This document shows, one piece after another, positions 30,269 through 40,099 of a DNA stretch of 64,000 bases (its first letter is position 1; every line of letters starts with the position of its first letter). A program made the translations under genes and the position numbers. Source of the DNA: Stentor coeruleus (Eukaryota; Ciliophora; Heterotrichea; Heterotrichida; Stentoridae); assembly GCA_001970955.1 (NCBI GenBank), contig MPUH01000118.1, positions 37,486-101,485 of the forward strand, read 5' to 3'. The notes under the pieces were generated by a model. It searched no databases, was not told the origin of the DNA, and saw only the letters and a program-made list of their open reading frames with translations.

Positions 30269-31132
30269 AACAGAAATGTACAGATAATAATGGAAGTTTG
30301 AAAAGAATATTTGATATGAGATAGGAAATGTTGATAGGGGTTGTGATGTTATGGGGATTAGGAAGAAGATTTGTAAAAGAAAATTTGAGGATTTTGTAGT
30401 GAATTTATAAAATATATAGGATGGTTTAGATTAAATAAATAGAATTAAGATAGTTGTAAGGGTTCTTTTTTAGTAATGGATTATATGGAGATATTTGGAG
30501 TTTTTTATAGAGGTTTAATATAGGTTTGAGATTAAAGAAATCTGGATTAATTTTTGGTAATATATTAGATAATGTAGTTATTTTAAAATGTTTAAAGTGC
30601 TATTAAAATATTTAGAATGTGAAGGGTATGAAGAGTAAGCTGAATAGATAATAGAACTATGAATAAAAACAAAAAAACACACTAAACTTTAGAGATAAAT
30701 AAGCTTTTATTATGCATATAAAAATATTTTTGGAATGTCTTGCATCCTACTTATATAAAGAATAGTAATAGAAGTCCTATAAAATGATTATGTTTTATCT
30801 ATATAAATCAAAATATTAGCCTAAAGACATATCTTTAATTGGCATACAATATAATAAAGTTTTCCTAAAAAATCCAGAAAACACAATTTTTTTTTACCTG
30901 ACTCAGAAGTATTGAAAATCAAACAAATACCTTATCTTAGACACAAAATAGTAAACAAGTCTAAATCCTCAACCATAAATTATTCATGAATGAGTGAAGA
31001 TTAAAATGTGAAAAATTGATTTTTTTTTAAGCCAAAACGAAAGAAGAAATTCTTCTTAATAGAAGTAAGAGACATATAAAGAAAAAAAAAGATAGTCTTT
31101 TATACTCAAAAGTTTTAAAAAAAAAGAGTTTA
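30269..31132. other. Intergenic, nothing recognised
   Basis: Upstream region of the AP endonuclease (first about 150 nt G/T-rich) followed by AT-rich spacer up to the 5S rRNA terminator. No further gene or repeat. Confidence 0.5.
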
Positions 31133-31250
31133 GTTGTCAGCACAAGGGATTCCCTGGCGGTCTCCCACCCAAGTACTAACCTTGCCTTATGCCGCTTAAC
31201 TTCAGAGTTCGGATGGGATCTGGTGCTTTAGGCATAGTATGGCCGACAAC
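31133..31250 (-). rRNA. rrn5: 5S ribosomal RNA, copy A
   Basis: 118 nt on the minus strand, GTTGTCGGCCATACTA to GTGCTGACAAC, with terminal stem GTTGTC/GACAAC. The box-A region (GAAGTTAAGCGGC) and the downstream GGTTAGTACTTGGGTGGGAG are typical of ciliate 5S. By eye it is base-for-base identical to 39534-39651. The 3' end is followed by TAAAC and a T-run, a pol III terminator. Confidence 0.97.
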
Positions 31251-31591
31251 GATATATAACTTTAGTATCAGCTTAAATACATCAGAAATCTCACTTTTGC
31301 AAGATTTCCATAAAACTTTTTTCTGTAGCAAAGTCTCTAATTCTAATTTTTTAGCTATATAAACTTATTCTACCTTTTTTCTTCTATACAAATCCAATAA
31401 AAAAAATCTTGTCGCAGAAATTCACTTAATTCCTAATTATTGTAAATAATCATACAAACACACTCTATACTATTTCCCAGCCTTAGAACTCTTTTTAAGT
31501 AATTAATTTCCTATCTCAATCCTCTCTTTTCCTCATCTTTCTGACATCGGAAAAATAAATATGAAAACTTACTCATAATAGCATATATAAA
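31251..31591. other. Intergenic between 5S copy A and the ankyrin gene
   Basis: AT-rich divergent spacer; no distinct element seen beyond the probable 5S upstream region. Confidence 0.4.
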
Positions 31592-32291
31592 ATGAAATCA
31601 ATCTTGAAATTTTTTAGCAGAACCCCAACAATCCCATTCGAAGAAGAGATTTTATCTCTAATCCAATCTGGGAATATCGATGAACTAAAACAANAGAACC
31701 CCAACAATCCCATTCGAAGAAGAGATTTTATCTCTAATCCAATCTGGGAATATCGATGAACTAAAACAATTATTTGACACAAGAAGTATCGACCCAACTT
31801 TATTAACAAAAGTAAAAATTAATCAGCAAGGTGTAACTCTTATATCATTTGCCGCATATCATAACAAAGCAGAAATTATCAAATATCTTCATTTAATAGG
31901 TTGTGATATTAATCAATCTGGTAAGAATGGAGATAATCCATTAATAAGAGCATGTTATTATAAAAGATATGATAGTATTAAGATGCTGATAGATCTTGGG
32001 GCAAATATCAATGCTAAATATAATGAATATCCTTTAGTTCAATCTTTGTATAGAAAAAGTGAAGAACTTTTAGAGTTTATTTTAAAATGTGGTGCTGATA
32101 CTTCTGTTTTATATAAGGAAGAATATAAAGAGTTAATGCAAGATTTACCTAAGAATATGAAACTTGCTATTGATAGACATGAAGCATTTAAGAGGAGAGT
32201 ACCAATACTACTTTTGTTAAAGTATAAAAAAATGGGGAAGGTTCAAAAACTCCCAAATTTCATCCTTAAAGAAGTAGTTTTGTTTATATAA
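31592..32291 (+). CDS. Ankyrin-repeat protein, split by an assembly gap
   Basis: ATG at 31592 (MKSILKFFSRTPTIPFEEEI). A single N at 31694 lies between two copies of a 75-nt stretch, shifting the frame; with one copy removed the frame is continuous for 207 aa. Repeats follow the ankyrin pattern: GVTLISFAAYHNKAEIIKYL, GDNPLIRACYYKRYDSIKML, then NEYPLVQSLYRKSEELLEF. The C-terminus (KLPNFILKEVVLFI) resembles the short hydrophobic ending of SOCS/F-box-type ankyrin proteins. Probably a protein-interaction adaptor; partner unknown. Confidence 0.78.
31619..31769. repeat. 75-nt direct repeat flanking gap N at 31694 (assembly overlap)
   Basis: 31619-31693 and 31695-31769 are the same 75 nt separated by one N inside the ankyrin gene; the repeat gives a false frameshift. 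Confidence 0.92.
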
Positions 32292-32504
32292 CCAATTTTT
32301 TTTTCTTGATAATTTTAGAGAAATCCTAGTAATTCAATAGATAATAGTTTATTAAATCGTTATTTGATGATAATTTTTTAATGGATTTATGTTGGATGGT
32401 TGAGAAAATTATCTTAATTTACTTGAAAAAATATACTTCAATATATCGAAAATGAATAATAAACATATTTATAACATAAACTACTATTATCTATCTAAAT
32501 TGGT

Positions 32505-35249
32505 TCAGTTTTTATTTTTTTTGCTAGCTTGCTGGACTTTTTTTACTGCAGCAGTAGCAATACTAACCTTTCCAGGTAATACACTTATCAAATCTGTTTC
32601 ATTCATATTTTTTATAAGCTGTTTTTCTATATCAAATACTCCATCCATATTCAACCACGAATAAGTCATCAACCCAACTGCTTTTACTTTTTTCAACCCT
32701 CCAGGTATAAGTTTGATTCTATATTTATATGAATTTGTTGCTATATGAGGAGCACACATTGGTATACAAAATAAAAGTACATCATCTTTAATTAGTTGTC
32801 TAGTTAGAGAATCAGTTTCAGTCAAAGCTTTCATTTCTTATTCACCTAATATATTTTCTTCATCTAATATATGCTTTATTTGTTTCTTTTCTTCTAATTT
32901 ATTCTCTATTTCTTTATTATCTTTATTATCTTCACTGTTTTCAGACTCTGACTCTTTTTTATTTTCCTATTCTAATAACTCGCTATCTTTATCTTCTTCT
33001 TCATTAGCATCTTCAGTTATATTCATTTTGTCTTCAGGTTGCTTTTCTAGCATATGGGCAAATTTCACTTCTTTTGACCCTAACAATTTAAGCCTTGCTT
33101 GCTTTTCTTCTTCAGTTTGAAAAGCATATTTTTCTTTGATTTTCTTTAGTTTCTTAGCCTGTCGAGCTGTAAGCGGCTTGTTTTTAGTCTCAGGTTTTTC
33201 ATGTTCAATATTTTTATTTTTAATAGGCTCATCTTTTATCTTACTTTTTTCCTTTTCTTTTTCTTTTTCTTTTTCTACCTCTTTACTTTTCTGCTGATTT
33301 TTTTTCCCTTTATTCCCACCTTTCTGCGTTTTTTTCTCAAAATTCGGGTTACTAATAGTCCATTCCTCATCATTTTCTATATTCTCAGGTATAATTTCTA
33401 AACTATTAAGAACTTCTTGGGTTTTTCTTTCTCCAATATGATGACTTAATGAGTTTTCATCAAGTTTAAAAAGTAAAACAATAGACATTTCCAGTTTAGA
33501 TGGATGTAAGAAATTCTTTTTTCCTCTTATCATAAAGCTCCCAACAGATAAATAAAGTCCAGTTGGTGCTGTTTTTGATACTTGATGAGAATAAACCCAC
33601 CATGCTGATTGAATTATTTTATTAGTCCAAGCTGAACTTAGACATACACAAAAAGTTCCAGCTTCTTCTAAGGTTTTTTGAGGAACAGCTGCAAGTGTTG
33701 GATTTTTAATTATTGTACTACTAGCTCCATGACAATCAGCATGAACATAAATATCTCCTTTTTTCATATATTTTTTAACTATCATTTCATTTTGTTGAGC
33801 ATCTTTGCCTGATATTATTAGATAGTTTTCAGATGATATAAACCAATTGAACTTCTCTCACCAGTATACTTTACGGATTACTCTAACACCTGTGCCTAGT
33901 TTCATTTACTGTTTTTGGAGTTCGACTTGAGCTTTTTTGTCAGCTTCTTTGATTACTTTTTCAATATGGTCTTTGGTTTTAACTTCTTTTACTGCTGAAG
34001 CACGCTTGTTATCATAATAATCACGAGTGTTTTGGAATGCGTTTTTCGTTATATCAACTTCTATAGTCAAAATTTCTTCATTCTCAGGATCTGTAAGGCA
34101 TACTTCTACTAGGTTTTTTTCAAGTTTTAGTTTTTTAACTATTTTCGCATATGGGTTACCACGATGCTTTTCTTCAATAATCATCCTAAATAACTCATTC
34201 CAATTAACACCTGTAGCAAGGCAGCTTTTCTTTCTGAACTCACTTGATCATCTTGTAACGCTTTAAGCCTTCTCTCCTGATCTTCTTCAATTTTATTTTT
34301 TTTCTTCCATATTTCCTTTTCTTGTTTTTCCTGATTAATATCAGATTTCTGTTTCTCAACAACAGAAAAAAACAAATCTACCGCTTTATCAAAATTATCA
34401 ATAATCTCAATTTTCTCAACATTATACTGAGAAAAAGCTGCAGGTGAGAATTCCATATAATTTTTAATTTCCCCTTTTATATCAAAAGTTAAAAAACCTT
34501 TACTTTCACCTTTATCTATAATATTAACAATTTCATGAGCAATTTCAACAGCTCTAGCAAACATTTTAAAATTAATATTCTCAACTTTCTTGTTAAACCA
34601 AGTAAACCCTGCTAGTTTTAAACAGTGTTCAGCAAAAGGAAAATGCATATAAGGCTCAATATTTGTTAGGATTTGTTTTAAATTCATACCTTTTTTCATC
34701 CTTTCAGTGTCATTGAGTAAATTTTGAACCTTAGCTTCAAGTTCACTTCTGTCAATAATATCCACAAAAGTTAACCCAGCTGCGTGTGTAAAAGGATAAA
34801 TTTCACCTTTAGCATATTTGACTTCTTCTTCAAATGTGTGGCTCCTTAACAATGCTAGAATCATATAGTTCTGATCTGTGAAGAGTAGATTTCCTTGTGC
34901 ATATAATTCAAGAATAATATGAAAAGTTTCTTCTCCTGAAGTAAATGCGAAGTCTATAACACGATCAATACCAAGTTGCTCTATTTTTATAAGTCTTCTT
35001 GTTCTTAAATGCTTTCTAAGCTTAGCTATAAATGGAGAAGGGGCCTGGGGTTTTTCTCTAGCAAAACTCGTTGTATGCAAACGTATCCCAGGTTCCATAA
35101 GTAAATGAGCTTTAGAGTCCGGCTTTGATAGCTTGAAAATAAAGAATTTTGGTGATAGGTCATATATACATTATCTAAGCGAAGACCTACAAGGCTTTGT
35201 AACTTTTCACCTCAGCTCGTATATCAACAGATGACATTCAACTTTTCAT
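32505..35249 (-). pseudogene. NEMF: NEMF/Rqc2/Tae2 (ribosome quality control) gene, multiply interrupted
   Basis: Homology to NEMF covers the NFACT-N domain (SSVDIRAEV, RLDNVYDLSPKFFIFKL, KLRKHLRTRRL), the coiled coil, NFACT-R ([48 protein letters not shown]) and the C-terminal domain (YKYRIKLIPG, VLPGKV). From 34184 to 32505 one frame continues through four stops: TAA 33906-33908, TGA 33858-33860, TAG 32967-32969 and TAA 32838-32840. Upstream, homology implies TGA at 35238-35240, a lost base near 35208-35211, two extra bases near 35163-35168, and loss of about 20 codons with a frame change near 34200. Rqc2 senses stalled 60S subunits and adds CAT tails. Best read as a recent pseudogene; an intact copy should exist elsewhere. 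Confidence 0.8.
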
Positions 35250-35259
35250 ATAAATAATT

Positions 35260-35778
35260 ATGAATAACAGCACCATAGGAAAAGAGTTAAAGAACTTTCC
35301 ATGTGAATTATGTAAAAAGACTTTCCCAGACAAATCAAAACTTGCTAGGCATTTTTTAGTTCATACTAAAGAAAAGCCTTTTAAATGCACATATTGCCAC
35401 AAGCTTTTTTCACTTGATTACAATTTAAAGACACATATGCGAGTTCATAGTGGAGATAAACCTTTTATATGTAGAGTTCCTGGGTGTGGGAAGAGATTTT
35501 CTCAAAGTAGTAATATGAAAGTACATGAAAGATCACATATTCGAACTGACAGAAAAGTATCTTCACCAAAGGAAAATGTGAGTAATGAAGAAGTTCCAAA
35601 ACCTGAAGTAATTATATCAGATAAGATATGTCGGGAAATTACACAAAGCAGTAGTGTATCTGCTTCGGTAAAGTCTGAAGAAACTAAATCCCCTCCTAAA
35701 ACGGATACTTACGAAAATTATATCGAAACACCCCCATTCTATGAAAATTTGTTCATTTTCTCTTATTTAGAGTTTTAA
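35260..35778 (+). CDS. C2H2 zinc-finger protein (three fingers)
   Basis: A 172-aa frame with ATG at 35260. Three consecutive C2H2 fingers fill residues 14-95: CELCKKTF...H-x3-H, CTYCHKLFS...H-x3-H and CRVPGCGKRFS...H-x3-H, joined by TKEKPF and SGDKPF linkers, the standard DNA-binding arrangement. The third finger has the longer C-x4-C spacing of YY1/TFIIIA-type fingers. The C-terminal 75 residues are Ser/Pro/Glu-rich. The start codon is 10 nt from the first ATG of the divergent NEMF pseudogene. Likely a sequence-specific transcription regulator. Confidence 0.9.
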   Translation: MNNSTIGKELKNFPCELCKKTFPDKSKLARHFLVHTKEKPFKCTYCHKLFSLDYNLKTHMRVHSGDKPFICRVPGCGKRFSQSSNMKVHERSHIRTDRKVSSPKENVSNEEVPKPEVIISDKICREITQSSSVSASVKSEETKSPPKTDTYENYIETPPFYENLFIFSYLEF

Positions 35779-35827
35779 AACCTTTTCAGTGTAATTTGAT
35801 ATAACTAATTAACTTAGACGATTTCCT

Positions 35828-38284
35828 TTAAGAGTAGTATTTCTTTGATTTTCCTGTGAAAACTGTGTTGCTTAATGGAAGGATGAATGCTTCACCATAT
35901 GATGTCTGAATGATTATTGGAAGATTAGATATGGTAAAGGATTCAAGGATTTCATTGCTAGCTTTTGAAGGTAGGCTTCCTGTCAATAATGTTAAATGGG
36001 GATACCTATTAGATATCAATGGCTTTTACCTATTAGATATCAATGGCTTATTTCCTTTAAAATCAATTGGAGCACATATTAATTTCTTAGGCACATACAC
36101 AAGGTGTGTTATTAAAAACTCATATTCTAAATTCTCTTGAAAAGTTTGATAATGTGGGGAATGGAGAACTTTAGAGTTTTTACCTATAAACAAAGTTGTG
36201 ATATGTAAATCGCATATTTTCCATTTAAAAGATAAAAGCTTTTCAGGCTTTGGATATATACCAGATTGTGTTATCTCATTAATATCTTCATCAATCATAT
36301 CTTTATACAAAGGAAAACATTCAATAATATCTTTTAATCCTTTAACAACTAAAGATATAGCATTCAATCCATAAACCTCAATCGCTAAAAACACAGGCAC
36401 TTTATTATTTTTTTTACATACCACATTCTCAAACTTTATCTCTTCTTCAATTGGTAAACATTTTATTAATTTCTGTACCTTTTCAGCATCAGGTAAGCAT
36501 CCAACTTTAGTTTTTGTTATAATTTTTTCTATTTTTTTCTTAGCTTTTTCTGATATCGAGATGTTTTCATCAATAAAATCCCAAAATATCACTGAATTTA
36601 CACCGTTATTTTTATAGTAATCGAAATTATAAGATTTATAGAAATTATATATCAATATAAGGATTTGTATATTTTTTATAGGTGTTGATATTTTCATTGT
36701 TGGATGGGATTTTCTTATAAGGATTCTTTGAATACATGTATAGAGAGTTTGTAAAGAAAAAGGCCAAGAGTTTTCGTTATAGGTAAAATTTTTGGTTTTA
36801 GGGATAAAAGCTGTGATTTTATCGGTATTTTTGTTTAGGTGGGATATTAAACTTTTTAACCCTGATGGAGGGATATTTTTATCAATAAATACAGTTTGTT
36901 TAGCTTGAGCAAGTTCGTTCCAGAATTGTTTGGTTGAAGAGCTGTAGGATTTATCGAAAGCTTTTTCATAGTCTAATGATGGATTTTGAGTAATAAGATG
37001 TTGTATGTTTTTTTCACGGATTATATCTGATGATATAACAGTTAGGTTTTGATAATCGTTTTTAAGTTTTTCTAGTAAAAAGGTTTTTCCTATGCCTGGG
37101 ATTCCAACTACAAATATTATTTCTCTTTCAAAACCTGAGTCTTTGAAAGAAGCGAATTGGTTTTCGAGAAGTATTTGTTGGGAAATACCTGATGAGGTTG
37201 TGTTCATCATTTTTTTAGCTATTTCTAAGTACTTATCAAGTTGTATGTTCAGTTTAGATTGGAGGTTATATATGTAGTTACGAAAATCGTTATAGAATTT
37301 CCCTTTGAGCTTTGGGTCGTCTGTAGCATTTTTTAGACCTTCTCTGATTTTTCTTAGGATTTTGTATTCAAGAGTTTTAATTTTGCAAATTTCTACACAG
37401 CCTAAGGAGGAAATTATATAAAAGACTGAACCTTCGCATGAATTCTCGGTTTCTTTATTTTGGATATTATAAAACATTTGCTGCATTATTAATGAAAATT
37501 GTTCTGTATTTGTAATTTGTCCTAGATTCTCGCTTTGGACTGATTTCAGATTGAATTGGTTTAAAATACTGTTGGTTTTTTCAAAATCATAACACAAGAT
37601 ATCGCTTTCATGGGGAACAACAGCAAAAAATGAAATATTTTTTTCTTTATATTGAACTATATGCTGACAATCTGGATTTCCAACATACTCACCTACTAAA
37701 GTAGCTTCAGACAAGATAATTTTTAAACTTTCAATCTTATCTTGATCAATTAATTTTAGAATACTAAACCACATTTCAGCTATCAATTTGGCAAAATTAA
37801 ATCTCAATTCTTTGTAATGATCTTTTATATCCTCTTCATATCTTGCAACAAGAGAAACGTTTTTACTACCAATAACCCATGAATTCAAATCTTGTTTGAA
37901 ACTTATTTGGGCATTCTCGCCGTTTTCTTTAACTGTGTTCCAAATAGCGACAGGGATTCCCTGATCTAAAAGAGCTTTAACTTTAGAAAAAATTTGGTTG
38001 TTGAGTATATGCTCGCTTGTCATTCCTTTAGATATCTTAAATTCAAAAAATTTAGGGAGTCCCTTCCTTAGCCAAAAAATTTCCTCATTTTTTCTCAAAA
38101 AACTAGTCCCTCTTCTAAGTTTTCGACTTAATTCTTGGTCTTGTTGAAAAGCCTGATCTTCAGTTGCTCTATTTTTCATAGAGATATCAATTAGTTCGTA
38201 ATTAAGGGCAAAAGGTACTTGTCTTCGTGTTACTTTAACTCTAGAATCAGCTAAAAAGTATTCAAGTAAAGATTTTGGATCCAT
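35828..38284 (-). CDS. TRL1: tRNA-ligase-like protein (RNA ligase, kinase, 2H phosphoesterase), with candidate 24-nt intron
   Basis: ATG at 38284. The ligase domain holds the nucleotidyl-accepting motif VKENGENAQISF (about 115-126) and later ATLVGEYVGNPD. A kinase P-loop VVGIPGIGKT is at about 395, with SSDIIRE after it. Two H-x-T motifs of a 2H phosphoesterase follow: LHITTLFIG (about 698) and PHLTLLTGS beyond a TAA at 36026-36028. The order ligase-kinase-CPDase is that of fungal/plant Trl1, which heals and seals tRNA exons and HAC1/XBP1-type mRNA. A 24-nt tandem duplication (36003-36049) creates the TAA; removing 36006-36029 (GTAAAAG...AATAG) restores 810 aa. Otherwise the second H-x-T motif is lost. 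Confidence 0.82.
36003..36049 (-). repeat. 24-nt tandem duplication creating a GT-AG interval in the ligase gene
   Basis: 36003-36025 and 36027-36049 are identical 23-mers with period 24. On the coding strand each copy carries AATAGGTA, so the interval 36006-36029 begins GTAAAAGCC and ends TAATAG. Splicing it would remove exactly one duplicate and the in-frame TAA. Confidence 0.85.
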
Positions 38285-39533
38285 TTTACTTAATATATAA
38301 GTATACTAAGGGTATTTTGTAAAAATTATACTTTTTTCAATTTATTTTAATTATCAGCATTATTTATCAAGTATCTAAGCATTTATCATTGAATAACCTA
38401 CTAAATAAATATAGCAAAATTCTTTTTATTGATTATCTAAAAAATTGTATTTTTGGCGGTAATAATAAATCCTTTAATATGGTTAAAAATTTGATATCAA
38501 ATATTTTATAATGAATCAAGCTTTCTATTATTAATCATAACCAGCGACAATGAGTGGTTTAATATACCGAATCTGCCTAAAGAAAGAGATCGTAGGACAA
38601 ACAAATCTCGATCGGACAAGGTTTAAACCATGCCACCTTAACTATTATCACACACTTTAAACTTTAGATAACAAAAAAATATATCATATTTAAATTAAAA
38701 TATTATTGTTTTTAAATCTAGAATATCATAGCAAACTATTACAATTTTAATAAAGAATGATAGATAGTTTTCATAGATATTTTTAAGATAAATTGATTTA
38801 TATATAAAATCCAGATATAATTAACTATTTTAGGTAAAATTTCTTCCTGACCCATCTCAATCTTATTTTTCACTTGATGGATTATATAAAGTTTTTTAGC
38901 ATAATTCTCACCATGAACTCATTATTTCATACTTAAAAACCTTTGATGATTACTTTTGATTCTATAATTGCATCTTATACTGAAAAACCATACATTTTAG
39001 CTTTCTATCTTTGAGTTCTTTAATATACAATAGTAAAAGCTAGTCAATGAGTGACTTTGTTGCCTCAACCATGTTTCTAAAGATACCATTCCTATTTCTG
39101 ACGTCAGAAATAACATTTTTCAATCTTATAATAAATCCACACAAAATCATAGATACATAATGAGATAATAATTTAAGTAATCTTAAAGTCTTGACTTGAA
39201 TTTTATAAATAATATATTCTCTAAATGTATTAGAATAAGCCAAGAAAACCTCAAAGCTGATTCTCTGTATATACTTTATATAATACTAATACCCCAACAT
39301 AATTTTGTATTCACAATTTTATGATGAATTTACTTAATACTAAAAGTGTTATTTAATATTCTTAGTCAGGTGTTGATAATTACTAATCAAAAAACTACGA
39401 TTTTTATCACAAAAAATCAGGTACGGCGAGGGAAAAAAAAAATGGTTTGAAAAACAGACTATAAAATTATTATAATATGTCAAAAAAAGATAAGAAATAT
39501 AGTGTATTTATATCAAAGATAACATTAAATATT
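38285..39533. other. Intergenic region with a structured element and a weak coding-like fragment
   Basis: Mostly AT-rich. 38541-38640 stands out for higher GC and nested inverted repeats (listed separately). A 67-codon frame on the minus strand (39243-39040, no ATG start; RNRNGIFRNMVEATKSLID at its end) looks mildly protein-like but has no recognised homology. Confidence 0.4.
38541..38640 (+). ncRNA. Candidate structured non-coding RNA
   Basis: A GC-richer island in AT-rich spacer. Nested complementary segments are TGGTTTAA (38555-38562) with TTAAACCA (38623-38630), CCGA (38567-38570) with TCGG (38612-38615), and GAGAT (38586-38590) with ATCTC (38605-38609). They would fold into one long hairpin with internal loops. 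No match to 5S, tRNA, U1, U2, U4, U5, U6 or SRP RNA consensus was recognised, and no C/D boxes are clear. Strand is arbitrary. Confidence 0.4.
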
Positions 39534-39651
39534 GTTGTCGGCCATACTATGCCTAAAGCACCAGATCCCATCCGAACTCTGAAGTTAAGCGGCATAAGGC
39601 AAGGTTAGTACTTGGGTGGGAGACCGCCAGGGAATCCCTTGTGCTGACAAC
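39534..39651 (+). rRNA. rrn5: 5S ribosomal RNA, copy B
   Basis: 118 nt from GTTGTCGG to CTGACAAC, identical by eye to the minus-strand copy at 31133-31250. Flanks differ except for the immediate TAAACT and T-run (39652-39662), which serves as pol III terminator. Internal promoter elements are those of standard 5S. The two genes are inverted and 8.3 kb apart. Confidence 0.97.
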
Positions 39652-40099
39652 TAAACTTTTTTCTATCTTTTTACTCTGTTTATATATGCTGATTTATAAT
39701 CATATTGTAATTGTGCTTATTTGCTTTATTGTTTAAGTACTAAATCAATGTTTAGTTTATGTAAAATTATACTTTTAAAATAGTTGTTTGGAAAATTAGA
39801 ATCATATTTAAAACTATTAAATTATTTTCTAAATGCTGATTATAATTGATAATAATAATAATATAACTTAAAAGCACCATTGAGTAAAAATATATACAAC
39901 ACAGAATAGTGAAAATTAAATCTAAACATATAACATCAAATAAATACAAATCTAAAATTTCATTCCTTAAAAAATGCATATGATTTCCTATACATCATCA
40001 CAAATAAATCATGGCAAAAAGTCAATCCTAATATCATAATTCAATAATAAAAAACACATAGAAATTCATTATAAAATCTATTTCTATTAAAAATTCTAA
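39652..40099. other. Intergenic, nothing recognised
   Basis: AT-rich spacer from the 5S terminator to the 3' end of the WD40-channel gene. Confidence 0.5.

Noticed and set aside
32452-32664. 70-codon frame antisense to the end of NEMF
   Set aside because: Shadow of the conserved NEMF C-terminal sequence.
32505-34184. Whole-window use of an alternative genetic code (TAA/TAG = Gln, TGA = Trp)
   Set aside because: All other genes end cleanly at TAA, TAG or TGA with homologous C-termini; only the NEMF locus has internal stops and it also has indels.
34184-34250. 17-nt GT-AG interval that would rejoin two NEMF frames
   Set aside because: It would remove the conserved NWNE block that aligns with other NEMF proteins, so a deletion with frameshift is the better explanation.
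39040-39243. 67-codon minus-strand frame near 5S copy B as a mirror partner of the ankyrin gene
   Set aside because: It sits at the mirror position of the ankyrin start but shows no similarity to it; kept only as a remark on the spacer.
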